The notes below the pieces were generated by a model. That model did not search any database. It saw nothing but the letters and a program-made list of their open reading frames with translations, and was not told the DNA's origin. From Vespa crabro (Eukaryota > Arthropoda > Insecta > Hymenoptera > Vespidae), in NCBI RefSeq assembly GCF_910589235.1, contig NC_060959.1, forward strand, positions 9,409,907 to 9,473,906: 64,000 bases of DNA, read 5' to 3'. This document shows, piece after piece, positions 10,914 through 24,876 of this stretch (its first letter is position 1; each line of letters begins with the position of its first letter). The position numbers were made by a program, and so were the translations under genes.

Positions 10914-12691
10914 TTATCTACGGTCTCTGTATCTATGATGGTGATCACGAGATGATCGATGATCACTATGTCGGTTATGACGACTTGCTGTTCTCCATAA
11001 AAATTCATCTACACTTCGTTCATAACTGCGTTTTTCAAGTGCCGAAGCAGCTGCAGTATAGTCGGGTGGTAGTGGCAAGCCATCATAATATCTTGGGGGT
11101 GGTGGTGGTGGAGGTAGAGGATCATATGGATGTGGTGCAGCATAAGGTGGCAATGGTGGTAATTGATGCTGCATAGTACGCATATAATCTGCAACATAAG
11201 CTTCAGCAGCAGCAGCTACGCCCAGACCAGTGTTACCATATCCTCTAAAAAATTAGTTTTAGTTGTACTTTTTTGTTATTTAAATAATATACAACTTATA
11301 TAACATGTAACTATGAAAATCATCATACTTTGAATAAGGTGAATCTCCTCTATTAAACCAATTAGTGTATCGATGATGATGATGATGATGATGATCCCTT
11401 GAGCCTCTATGTTCTCCACTGGATAAGTGTGATCCTCTTGCTAAAGAAGCTAATCGTGATCTTGATGTCAGGAAAAGTCGACGTCCTCTGCCTCGAGTAC
11501 GTAAAAATCTACTATTATTACTGATAGGTCTACTATCTCTATATGAACGTGTTGATTTAATAATATGTTTAGCTGCTTCTTTAGACTTTCTTAAGATTGG
11601 AGTCATTTCTATCCCTGTAAAATATAGAATTTTTATATAAACAAGAATTATATATTATAAATAAAATTAATTTTTAAGATTTACCTTCATCTTCAGGAAA
11701 TAATCTGCACAATTCTTCTGCGACACGAGGCTCAATCTCTTGACCATCTCTACCGATTTTAACTTGCTTGCCATCATTCCAAGGATTGTATAAATGCAAT
11801 GTTGCTGTAAATGGTAATTCTTTTCTACATATCCAATCTACTTTGAATACACCACCTAATGCTTTTGCAGATAAGCCAGGAGGTAAAACCTAAAGATAAA
11901 AACATTTATTTATTATAGATATAAAGTATCGTTATTTTCTTTTTCTTAAAAATGTAATTATAAATCATATATACCCATGAAATAGGTGCTCCATCTCTTC
12001 TAGATTCAGTGCTGAGCCTTGCAAAACCGGCAAATTTTCCTGATTCTTTTACAGAAAAAATAAGCAATACGTTCCGTGATTCTCTATACGCTTGGTTTAA
12101 ATTAGCTTCATTCTGAGGAAGTGTGCTCCATACTCCTTTGGCCTTGGAAAGGGTTACGTTCTCAGCATTGTTAGATTTGATGATGAAAAATCTGTCAAAA
12201 AAAAATTTATGATATGTTCTTGATAGATATATGAATTGTATATATATATATATATATATATATAAGAATTTTTTATTTTTTTATTAATATTAAATATTAA
12301 CATAATCGATAATACATTGAAAATTTATATTTAAAAAAATATCTAACCTTGCATCTCTAAATAAGTAATTCAATTTCGTTGCATAGTCATAACTCTTAGC
12401 AAGTCCTTTGCTCTCCTTAGATCTTGCACGCTTAGTTTCGGGACTGGAAGATTTAGATTCTCTTGACCTAGCACGTTTTCCTTTATTCTTGCGATTCCTC
12501 TTGTTATCCCCACGCGATGATTTAGTAGAAATGGAACTTATACTAGGTTGACTAGAATCTGAATTCGAGCTGCTGGATGATACTTCACTGCGTGTATCAT
12601 ATGTTTCATCAGCTCCAATTTTTAATTCATCCACTATATCATTTTCTCCACAACTTAGATTTAAATTATCTGCATCTGCGTTGCTGTCCAT
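10914..12691 (-). CDS. Ythdc1: Nuclear YTH-domain m6A reader
   Basis: This protein binds N6-methyladenosine in nuclear RNA and influences splicing and export; insect homologs act in sex-specific splicing (family knowledge). Exons on the minus strand: 12691-12348, 12191-11975, 11889-11685, 11614-11329 and 11244-10914, giving 460 residues. A Ser/Arg/Lys-rich acidic N-terminus precedes the YTH fold at about 102-255, with DARFFIIKSNN, KGVWSTLP, SGKFAGFARL, PISWVLPPG, GGVFKVDWICRKELPF and KIGRDGQEIE. The aromatic cage is intact: Trp136, Trp187 and Leu198 match human W377, W428 and L439. The C-terminus has Arg-rich, His-repeat, Pro-rich and RDRR sections, as in YTHDC1. The chosen ATG directly follows a (GAA)n tract and has an in-frame stop upstream with no intervening ATG. 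Confidence 0.95.
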
Positions 12692-12876
12692 TCTTCTTCT
12701 TCTTCTTCTTCTTCTTCTTCTTCTTCTTCTTCTTTTAGTTTGAAATTGTCCTTACTAATATGATATAGTCTTGAAGATCAGTTCTTTATTGATTCCTTCA
12801 TCCAGGCTCTATCTTTTTAGGAATACAGGACGTTACCGTGTAAGACCAATGCTGTGCTGGCACCTTTAAATATTTT
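12692..12876 (-). promoter_or_regulatory. Ythdc1 5' UTR with (GAA)n tract and a short upstream ORF
   Basis: On the minus strand a GAA/AGA microsatellite (12692-12733) abuts the start codon. Further upstream is a small ORF (ATG at 12801, 7 codons plus stop, ending 12778). An acceptor-like GATTTTCAG lies just before 12876, so this may be a 5' UTR exon with an upstream non-coding exon. The UTR splice is inferred. Confidence 0.4.
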
Positions 12877-14227
12877 CTGAAAATCAAATATAAAAAAAGG
12901 CTTACTAGTTGGATAGATAAAATAAAATTGTACTTGTCCCACAAGAATATCATATTTGAAAGGATTTCGTACATCTTACGATAATTACACGGTAGCAAAC
13001 AACTCAGTAATGTTTTTAGTATAAGAAGATTCAGAAGATCGCACATAATATCCAATTTAAAGTCACTGTGGTAAAAGATGTAGTTTTTATAATGTTTTAT
13101 TATATTCAAGAAATCCATTGGCCAAAAACTTGCATTGGTTTATAACTCTTGATACTAAAATTGTCTTCGTATACTTTAATTAGAACGTGTGTATAATCCA
13201 TAGCAGTTTCCAATTTACATCTAACATTATCACAAAATGTTCATGTTCCAGCTATGCACAATCAAAATTGTTTCGCGCTATGGTTTAGTTTTCGTTAAAA
13301 TTTATAATAATAAAATACCGTTTTAACTGACGTCTCACGATTGTTATTATGAATCGTCCGTATATAACATAAAAATACCGGTTATAAAAATTTATGTAAT
13401 TAAATTTATCTTTTCAATTTAAACGTTAAGCCCTAATTTTACCGAATAATATAATCAGTCCTTAACATTCTTCTATATTTCATGACACATAATATACCCG
13501 TTTTTTGGAAAAGTTTTAATATATAGTCTTTTAAAGCGCGAACGCTATGCCTACAAAAGTTCATCGTTAAAACAGGTTTTAGCTATGTCTTGGCACCACT
13601 ACGGATATGTAAAATGATTATATATCCTCATCAATCTTAGAAAAGTTCATGTTTTGCGAAGATAAGTCCTTGATGTTTTACAAGACCTTCAGTGGCTCGT
13701 ACACACTTACGTGACACTGGTATTTTCTTCACTAACACAATTCGCACCTCACCAAAGAATGCTCATCGATTCAAGCGCATTTAACGGTTTTCATTTATTT
13801 GACACAGGATGCACACCATAACTTGCTTTCTTGTGATGCAATACACGATAAACAGTTACGTGCTCACCATTATACAAACCGTAGCGTCCATTGTGTGTGA
13901 CGTGTTCTCACCAGTTCTCACGATCGATACTAGCGACCGTAGTCCAGATTTACGGGATAACAATTTTGATTAGTGGTTAATACTTTTCCTCAATTTTTCA
14001 TAAAATTTATATAGTTGTTATATAAATACGCGAGAATCTTGTTTAAAAAAAAAAATTTTTTTTTAAATATAATCATTACCATTCGTCTTATTACTTAAAT
14101 ATTACATATATTTTAAATAATCCATGTGTGTTTGTCTATCATAGGGTAAAATGTAAGATAACGACTTATTTATATAAGTATTACCTCATGCCGCAACTCG
14201 TATTATTTATTTAAGACATTCTCGTAG

Positions 14228-14263
<36 letters not shown>

Positions 14264-15795
14264 TAATAATAATATCATGATTTTATTAAAATATTTCGGT
14301 CAAAGCTGTAAAAGCAAGAAAAAAAAACAGCTGAGCTTGTTCTTTTATGTGTTTATATATTTGATAACTTGCCGTGTTGAAAATTCCCTAGGAAAGACCA
14401 TAGACGCCATCTTCAAAAAAGGATGGCGACCATCTTGGACCATTTTTCACGGGTTGTTGACACGGACGGAACCCAGCCGGTCGTGAAAGTGTTTCGTGAT
14501 GTAAAACCTTATTACATTTAGTTTTAAATAGAATCAATTATTATTTCCAAATTAAGAAATAAGTAGAATAGGTTTCGATATTAATAAGATTGTTAGATCT
14601 GGAGTCGTTTTAACACAAGTAAAAAAAAAAAAGAATCCGTGAAAACAAGCGTTTACCAGGAATCCAAGCAGTGATTATCATTTGACAGTGCCAAGAATAG
14701 TTTCTTTTTTTTTTTTTTTCCCTTTAGGAAGAAACAAATTTTAAGTGCGCGATAGAGGGTCCTGTTTCCTAAAGGACTATTGAATCGTTAGGGGAAAAAA
14801 AGAAAAAAAAAAAAAAACAAAACTTTCAATACTACTCTCTCCATCTTCCCGGAGAAAATGGTTTCGTGCACATGGTGACATTTCTGGTTAGTTTATATTT
14901 CCTATAAACAATTAAAAGTTTTTTTTTGTCCCTTTTTTTTTTTTTTTAACACGAGAGAGATTTTTTTTGTACTTTAATATATAGATTTTTTTTCTGTGTA
15001 TTGTGTAAGTGTAACGAATAAGAATCAACGTTTTGTATTCACTACAAAATCATGATTTTATATAGTCGTTATATTTGATGGCTAATGATTCATAATGGCG
15101 CTTGGAAGGTAGATTTATTTGGATATATTTATACACATATTTATATTATCACATTTTATTATATCTATCTGACGAAATATTATTATCAAATTTTATTCTT
15201 TTATATTGTTTTTCTCGTTGATAGAATATTTATTATTTTCCTTGTTTATAATTTTGCTCCATTTAAATATTATCTTGAAATAATCCATATATTCGATTTA
15301 ACAATTATCTTTTCCTTATTAAGGAATAAAAGTAAATAGATGAAATGTTCTTATAAGCAATAGAAATGAAATTTATTAATCCGAAGAGAAAAATTAATTC
15401 ATATGCTTTCGTATTTGCTTGCATAACGCGTGTGTGTATGGGTGTTGTGTGTGTATGTGTGTTATGTGTTGTGTGTGTGTGTGTGTGTGTGTGTACATAT
15501 ATATGTAACACGTTTATGACTTATATATTTCTTATTGGACGTAAACAACTTGTTGTTTAATAATTTATTTCTTGTTTGCAATTTTAATAAAATATATTGA
15601 AGTAATAAAGTAATTATAATCATAATTTAAAATATAAACTTATATACAGTATAATATAAATTCTATATTCTATCTATAAATAAAGTAATTTTATTTTTAT
15701 GTTTTTGTATTCGATCTTGCTACATTTTTTAATTATTTTATTTTATATTTTATGAAGACTACTTTTTTATAATGTGTTTTATCAATACTCTATAA

Positions 15796-15828
<33 letters not shown>

Positions 15829-16125
15829 GATGTATATATATATATATATATTATTCAAAGTTTGCAAATATTAGTTAATAGAATCGTGCTTAAAAATTTC
15901 ATTAACATTCAAACTTTAAATCCTTTGATTAATTTTATTTAATTCTTAAAAAGATTTTAGTAGTTATTCATATAAAAAAAAAGTTAATATTTTGTATTTA
16001 AAATACATTAGAAAGAAGAGAGAAAGAGAGAGAATTAGTTTTATTGTTAAAATTGTAATAAAACTAATGTTTGATTGTTACAATTTTCGAATTATTTTTT
16101 CTTTTCTTTTTTTCTTTTCTTTCTT

Positions 16126-16162
<37 letters not shown>

Positions 16163-17049
16163 AAAAAATATTTGTTAAACAAAAATAATATATGCAAACT
16201 AAAAAGGAAACTCGTTTTTGCATTCAATAATACAATATTAGCACTTATTTTGTATTTGTAAATGTACTATTCACAAAAATTTATACCCTAAAAAAGTATC
16301 TATTGTCATGTAAAAATCCAATGTATGAATATATGTCTCCTCTTTTCATGTCTCAACTACAGAGTAGGATTCAAGTATTGATTGCAGGAGCATGGTGTGC
16401 TATGGCAAAGGGAGGAGGGTAGAACCCAGACAAGATCTACGTCTATATACTATCTTTACACAAACTCTAACTCTAAATGATTTTTATAAGAAAATAATAA
16501 ATATCATTTTATTTATTATTTAAGATTTTTTATTATCACTTGCAGTACTGTACTGCTATAAAACTTGTAAGCATGTTTTCTATGAGTATGGAAACATGTA
16601 TCTAAATTTGAAAAAGGTCAGAAAAATCAATACACTCTGCAAGTGTTTAATGAACAGAAATATGTCAATAAAATTATAATAAATTATGCATAAGATAATT
16701 AAGTATAGATAGGTTTATGTTTTAATATTTTATTAGATATTAAGTTCTTATTTCTTTTTTTTTTTTTTTATTTTGTTTTGATTTTTCTATTTTTAGAATA
16801 CAAACAAGGTGGTGAATATGCACTATATTCTAATGACAATGGGCTGAAGTATTCTGGATTACAAATATAATATATGACTTCTATATATACCTAGAATAAA
16901 AGCAGGTATTATTATATATCTACTTAAAATTTTTAATAAATAAATAAAAGTATCTTTATCACAAACATAATAAATTTATTTATATATATATATTTTTTAA
17001 ATGAATAAGTAATATACATATAACGTAATTTTTTTTCTTTGTATATAAG
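12877..17049. other. Head-to-head region between Ythdc1 (-) and spinophilin (+)
   Basis: No coding exon found. The likely spinophilin promoter/leader is near 14400: CGCCATCTT at 14405 and an inverted pair around GATGGCGACCATC (14422-14434) resemble YY1/Pho-type sites often seen at transcription starts. Non-coding leader exons must exist because the first coding exon begins at an acceptor (AG at 17048-17049). Simple repeats include (AAT)n 14230-14273, (GT)n 15430-15494, (TA)n about 15796-15850 and poly-T near 16130-16156. Confidence 0.5.
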
Positions 17050-17061
17050 GTTATACAAACA

Positions 17062-20000
17062 ATGGCAACAGTGGAGGAGAAGAAGCGAGTAGGAGGCTCC
17101 AAGGTTTCAGCCATAGCAAATATTTTTCAATCAAAACCACAACTGGATAATTTAACTCATAAAGGAAATGCAATTTTATCGGATGGGTTTAAGGAACCAT
17201 CTGTACCTCTAAAAGAATCACCTACACAAGTAACAGTTGTAAGAACAGAAAGTCATGTTGCACGTTTCAATAATGCTCGTGCATTATTTGAAAAACTTGG
17301 TGAAGAAAATAAACCAAACAGACCGTAAGTTGTTATTAAACGTATAAAATTACGTAAGCCATAAAATTTTTAAATATTGCATATTTATGTCTACAGTGTT
17401 GATCGTATTACAAAGCCAAGTAATTTGCATGGCCTGCGTTCTCGCTCTAGCTCTGCGAATTCAGGTTCTGGATGTACTTCTCCAGCTAGATCACCACGAC
17501 CACGTTCTCCATCACCACCAGGAACTAGAGATCACTTGAGTAATTGGAGTGCAAGTGTACCAACTTTAAATGCAGAAAGACATTTTGAAAATGGACATAA
17601 TTATGGCTTGGACAATGTAACTGACAAATTTAAAGCGCGCATTCCATTTAACAAAAGTGAAAAGAATTATGGAAAAGAAAATCGTTTAGATGAAAGACCA
17701 GAAAAACCAGAGAAACCAGAAAGAAAATTAAATTCAAAAGAATTAATAGAAAAACAAAAAAATTGGACAAGCCATTTTTCTAAAACTAGACCAAGTAGAT
17801 ATAATTCTGACCCAAATCGATCAGTTGTTCAAATTTCTTTAAATCAGAATTTTAATAAATTTTCTGGTGATAATAATTCTACGGGACTTAATGAGATTTC
17901 AAGTAATGTAGAAAATGATACTAAAAGATCAACAGATGTATCTGCGAGTCCAGCAATAAGATCTGCAAGTTTTTGTTCTGCAAGGCCATCGGCTGCTACA
18001 TCTCCTCCTCCACCTCCACCACCAACCAGAAATTCTTCCAATGCTAATACAAAAAAAGAAAGACCTGCTAGTATTGCCTCATTAAGTCCATCAGAACTTC
18101 CTAATAGTCCAGAATATGCTACTATAAACAAATATTTTGAAACTTCCCCGACTATACCTGAATATGCTGTTGTGCAGAAAGGTTCAAATATACAAAATAG
18201 TAATAATTTGCAACGAAATCAAGAACAAAAAGATGTTTCAAAGAATGTACTTAATGCACCTGCACAAAAAACTCAGGATATACCTGTACCTGAGTATGCT
18301 GTTGTACAAAAAAGTACAACAGGAAAAGCTCTTGCCAAAAATTCTGAGATTATAAAAAGCACAGGTACTCAAGCTTCTAAAACTGTAATAAATGCAGGAG
18401 TTAATAAAAGCAATTCTACAACTTCAAATTGTAATATTCCTGGGCCAATAAAAGCAAGTGTTCCTTTGGGAGAAAGAAGTTCTGGTACTTCTAGTCCACT
18501 TTCCAGCATGTCTACAGAAAATACAGTAAGCAGCAGTATATCTGAGAATAAAATGAGTAAAGATATAGATTTCCTTGAAGCACCAGATTATGTAAATTAT
18601 CCAACAAGTCCTATACGTTCGCCACCAAAAACATCAGAGTGGAAAAATGAATGGCTGGCTAAAAATGATGAAATTTTGAAAAAAGCTGCAGACTTAAAAT
18701 CATCTAGAGATGCATTAGATGTGGAAATAAAAAATGAAGTTATTAGAACTGATCCAAGACCAGATTGGGCTAAACCATATACAAATACTACAAAAAGAAA
18801 AGATGTTCTATTAGAAGAAAAAAGAACAGAAGCAACAAAATCACCAGAATCTGATTTAAGACCTCCTTCACGAGGTACTGATAGTGCATCTTCTAGTATG
18901 AGCTCTCCTAGTTCACCTTCAAAAGACAGTAAAGAAGAAAAAGCTGATAGAGAAATGTCAGAAAAATTTCAAGCAGGTAATATTACTTTTAAATGTATAA
19001 GTGTATATTCCTTTTATTTTCAACATATGATATAAATGCCAAAATAATATGTAATTTTCTCAACAGGAAAGTTAATTTATTATTCTATTACCATATTTTT
19101 TCCTTTATTTATTTATTTATTTATTTTTTATTTTTTTTTTATTTTTTTTTATTTTTTTTTTATTTTTTATTTTTTATTTTATTATTTTTTTTTTTTTTTT
19201 TTTGTTATTACATATTCTCTTAAATGCTAATAACAATTAAATTTTGCTTTCTTATAAATTTGGCAATCTGCCAAAATAGTAAAACATAAAAATATGTGAG
19301 CTTCTCTTTCTGTTTTCTCCTCCTACCCATGCTCTTATACTTCTCCTGCTAGTCTCAACAGTATTATTTATAGAAATCAGTATGAACTCTGTTTAGCATC
19401 TGCCTCCTTGTGGTTTGGTGCATTTATATTACAAAAGTGATTGGCATGTTTGATTAACTTATTAATACTTTTATATAATACTATTAAAGATATTTTTTAA
19501 ATATTTAAATATTTAAATATTTTAAAAATCAAAAATTTGTTATGTGAGATATACATAGCTTAAATATTGTGCTTAAGATACATAACATGGTTTATACATA
19601 TGATATAAGAAAAATTTTCTGAAAGTTAAAGATTAATAATGAAGTTAACTAAAAGATTCTTTAAATAATTTATCGTTTAAATATTATTACATTTTTTAAT
19701 AATGTAGTCATGGCTAATATACTTTTCATAAAATATTTTATAATGTATCTATATAAATAAAGTAAATGAAATAATATTATTAAAAAAAGAAACTTTGATA
19801 GAGAGAGATTGCTAATACATACAAATTTCAGTAGAATTTTCTTTGTAACACAACATATGTAGAATAAACATAGTGAAAGGTTATGTTCGCAAACATAAAA
19901 GATTTCATTATTAAATATGAAAGTATTCAATTATAGTATTATTATATTGAAAAAATATATTAATTTTCATTTTTCATTTGCATATAATATATATAATCTT

Positions 20001-23000
20001 TTCAATTTGAAAATATAGTAGTACCATGTGTCTCCGTTTGCTCTGCATTGATTGTCGAGGTACATTTATGATCTCCCTTTCTACATACAATACCATTGAT
20101 CACAATTTTTTCTCTGATTAAATTTTATCCATAGAAACGTTACATTTTATATTTTCAGGCCGTAATAGTTATGATTTGGCTTCAGAGGAACAGGAAAAAC
20201 CAGCCACATATACAGAAATTATTGCTGAGGATGATAATGCAGCAGAAAAAGAATCAAAATTTAACGAAACAGACACAACTACGGTTGTCCGACGTTCTCA
20301 TGTTCGTGTTGATTTACAAGCTGCTGGTTTGGGACAGCGGCCTCCATCTGTTGTTAGTTCTGATCAGGAACATCCGCTACTAGAACATAAAGATATCCCA
20401 ATACCTTCTCCATATACAAAGCGAGTGCAACAAAGTCAGGATAATGTTTTACAAAGTAAAATAGATAGCAAAGCTCATATAAAATCTAATACAGGAGCAA
20501 ATTCTGTTAAAAATGTGCAAGAGAAAGTAATTCATAATGTCCAAGAACCAACAAAAGTAAATCTCATTCCTGAAGAAACAAATCAATGTAAAACATTTGA
20601 TAATAAATCACAAACAAATATTTCCAACGAGAAGCAGTTATTAACTGAAAATATGTGCCAAAAGACAATGTCTAATGTTAAAAATGATCAAATAAAAAGT
20701 TCTGCTCGAGAAAAATTGGCAAAAAATAAAGAAGAGGTTTCTGGAAAACGCTCGAGTTTTATTGAAGGAGGTAATAAGATGGATCAGATTGACAATATGT
20801 CATCAAATTGCACTGAGCATGCTCCTATCTCTACCAGTCATAGCACAAATAGTATAACAGAACCAAATATTAATACAACTGAATTGAATGAACTTAAACA
20901 TTTAGCAGATCCATCCAATGCTGTAATAAAAACAATAGCAAACAAAAGCAATGTAAACGCTGATGGATCATCCAAATCTTCTAACTTTATAAATAATAAA
21001 AACGTAGAAGACATTCATCCTCAAACAACATGGGAACAAGAAAAACAAAAAGCTGAATTAGCTAAATTACGTTTATCAGAAAACAGTTTTGTAAATTCAA
21101 TTCAGCAAGTAAACATATCACCCATAACAACATCACAAAAGCATTTGGAAAGAAAGCAAATTAATGAACTTCCTACATCTGAAAATAGTTTTATAGATGA
21201 TAGTGATTCAAGTGATACTAAAACTATTACTAATATAGAAAATATGCCTCCAACAGAGGTAACAGATATAAAAAATCAACAAGAATTAAAAAGTGCAATA
21301 GAAGAAACACCATCTAAAGCCAATACTTCTCAAACAGTTCCTATAACTCCAGATACCATGACAGCTGATGAGGCGGAAAATTTATTAAGTTCACGGTAAG
21401 TAAATGCATATTATAGCAATCTATGTGATATAAACTTTGAATTTAATAGAGAAATAGATTTAATATTAATATATTATATAAAGTATGTGTGTTTGTATAT
21501 ATATAATAAATGATATAAAGAATGTATATATATATACATATATATATATATACACACACACATACTAATGAAGCAATAATATTTTATTTCTGCTATATAT
21601 TTGCAAATGGCTTAGTAATATTTATTTTCACTTTTTGCCTTTTCTTTACTTTATTTATTCTGTTACATTTTAATACATTGATTTTTTATTTGGGTATAAA
21701 TCTTCTACCAAACAACTTTGTATCAACTTAATGCAGTATATTGGAGAAAAAAATAAGGTAAGTAAATGTAATTATTTGATTAGGAGGATTTTTTTCATTC
21801 AAATAATTGATAAAAATAAAATTGAATCGTGAAAATAATGAATTAGACAAGGATCAGCTCTATTATCGGATGAAGAAGCACAAGAAATTGCCAGATTACT
21901 ATCTCCTACAAATACTACAGAAGCAGCTGATGAAGAAATTTCTATAGAAAAAGAGAAAGATGTGGATAAGGATAAGGATAGAGAAGAACAAGATAATGCG
22001 CCAGATTGGCTTTCTGATGTTTTATCTGCTCCTGATTCCAGTCTTATCAATAGCACAACTCATGATTATAGGTGATTCAGTTTGGCATATTATGCTTTTT
22101 TGTTTGGTAAAAATATTTTGCAGCTTATTTTCTGCATCTTCTCATTTAAATTTTTCATCTTAATTATATTAGCACATTATATAAACTTCTCATTTTCCAT
22201 GTGATATTAGCGATATATTACACTCCATATACTTAAGGTATTATCATTTTTAGTTTATCCCACAGATCACGTAGCGACTTGACAATAGATTCGTTAACGG
22301 AGAGTCAAGTGGGTTCGGTAACAGGTAGTGAAAGTGGATTACTGGGATCCGTTAGTAGTTTAAATGACACACATGAAACCAATGATGATACAGAAACTGA
22401 GCACCAAGAAGATTATACTCCAACACCTGGAAAAATTGTAATACATTGATCATACAGTTTCAATAATTTTATACCTCTGTAACCTATTATAAAGGGTACA
22501 TTAATTTACCTATAGATATTGGTGGAGAATGGAGTTCATTATTTTGAAGATGGTCACTTTTGGATGGAAGTTTCAGGCATACCAGAGTCTGAAGACGAAG
22601 ATGAAGATTATCCATCTAGTGTACCAGTTAAAAAGACTACTAAAGTTTCATTTGATACAGGTCCAATGAGAGTATATTCGACACATTCTGTGAATGAATA
22701 TGATAGACGTAATGAAGACGTAGATCCTATAGCAGCAAGCGCAGAATATGAGCTTGAGAAACGCGTTGAGAAAATGGAGGTATTTTGACAATGTTTCGAA
22801 TTTAATTATACATATATAATAAAAATACATATACACGAGCTCGCTCATATGCGCGTTACGAAGTATAAAATATTTTATAATAAATATTGTATTGAAATAA
22901 AATTTTTTAATAGGTATTTCCAGTGGAACTTATGAAGGGACCAGAAGGTTTAGGCCTTAGTATAATTGGAATGGGTGTTGGTGCAGATGCAGGTCTTGAA

Positions 23001-24696
23001 AAATTGGGAATTTTTGTAAAAACTATAACAGCGAAAGGTGCAGCCGCACGAGAAGGCAGGATACAAGTAAATGATCAGATTGTAGAAGTGGATGGAAAAT
23101 CCTTAGTTGGTGTCACACAAGCATATGCAGCTAGCGTTCTGCGTAATACTTCAGGTCTTGTGTGTTTTGTGATTGGTAGGGAGCGTGATCCAAAAAATTC
23201 TGAAGTTGCGATGTTAATTCGGCAAAGTTTGCAAGCAGACAGAGAAAGGGAACAAGCTAATTCTGCTAACAGGTAATTTTTCTTTTCTTTTCTCTACCTT
23301 TTTTTTTCTCCATTATAAAATCTAATTTTCCTATGATGGTATATCCTTGCTCGCTAAACTTTGTGACGATAACTTGTGGCCACTTCAACGTGAGCTTGAG
23401 GCTCCTTGAAGTACTGAGGAAAATATTAAATATATATATATATAACAATTTATAAAAGATATTTTTGGAGTCGGATAATAAATATAATTTTTTCTTTATT
23501 TAGAAGACTTAATTTTTCGGATGCATCACCCGATGGACAACGAAGTGGAGAGGATGCACCACTTGGTGCTTCCATAGGTGGAATACCCGGTTCACCGGCA
23601 ATGTCTTCTTGTTCAGAGGGAGAACCACCTCAGAGTCCCATTGAAAGTTATTTATCTCCATCTAGTCGTAGCAGATCTCCCATTATCAGTTCGTCAATGC
23701 CGCCGCATTCTGCACCTTCACAAAGTGATGTTGATAGTTTGAGGCTACTTTTACAAGAGGTATTCTTTTCTAAATTTTTGAAAATGCTTTTGTACAAAAT
23801 GTTTCGTGCTATACATCATCTGTATATAATAGATTTTCAATTATTAATGTGTTTAATTATTCTTTTTTTTTTCTTCTTTTTTCTTTCTCTTTTTTTATAA
23901 ATGATTTTATTTATAGAATATGCTTCATAGTATTTATGATAATATATGATAATATAATAATCATAATATGCATATAATGAGAGAAACATTACTTATAGTC
24001 TCATTGTTTGCAGCATGCTTTAATTTATCCTCTATCATTTTTATTTTTCCAAGAAAATATGTTTATAATAGAAGGGAGAAGATTTTGAGGAATGTAATGT
24101 AATAAATGATATATTTTATATTTTTATTGTGCGTGTATAGGATATATATTGTACATGTACATTATCACTATATTATTATATATTTCATCATTCACTTATA
24201 TCTTTTATAGTATTATCTTTATATATATTAGATATATATTAGATATATTTTGTAATGTTTATCATAGTAAATTAGTATATTTCTTAGTACAATTTTTTTG
24301 TTTTTGCTTATGCACTGTGTATGTCATCAATTGCTTGCAGAGTCAATATAAACTTGCATTAGCAGATGGAGAGGTGGAAAAACTCAAAGCAAAGGTAATT
24401 AATAAAAAATGAACAGATCTTTTAACATAATTATGAAATGCTTATTTTATACGAATGATTAGATTAATAATTTTAATCAACAGGTTTATTATGTAAAACA
24501 ACAACAATATATATATATTATTTTAATTTTGATAGGTTTTTGCATGTGTCAATTGTGATAATAGTGAGCATCAGTATTGATTTGTATTTTTACGTTTGTA
24601 TCATTTCTAAATGTATATTTCCTTATTATTGAATGTATACAATAATGTATGTAATATATGTTACAATATATATGTATATATGTACATGTGTGTATA

Positions 24697-24759
<63 letters not shown>

Positions 24760-24844
24760 GTGTAAATAGAGTTTTAAAACAAAGTCACTGTATCAATTTG
24801 TATAGAATAATGCTTGTAATGACATGATTACTTCATTATATAAC

Positions 24845-24876
<32 letters not shown>

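Noticed and set aside
12798..13118. 106-codon minus-strand ORF upstream of Ythdc1
   Set aside because: Composition follows AT-rich non-coding DNA, there is no family resemblance, and the region fits a 5' UTR.
15992..16261. ORF through a poly-T tract (Phe-rich)
   Set aside because: A product of the homopolymer with no domain; lies in the spinophilin upstream region.
18993..19223. Phe/Leu-rich ORF in the second spinophilin coding intron
   Set aside because: Generated by T-rich low-complexity intron sequence.
24633..24827. Tyr/Ile-repeat ORF
   Set aside because: Encoded by a (TA)n microsatellite in a spinophilin intron.
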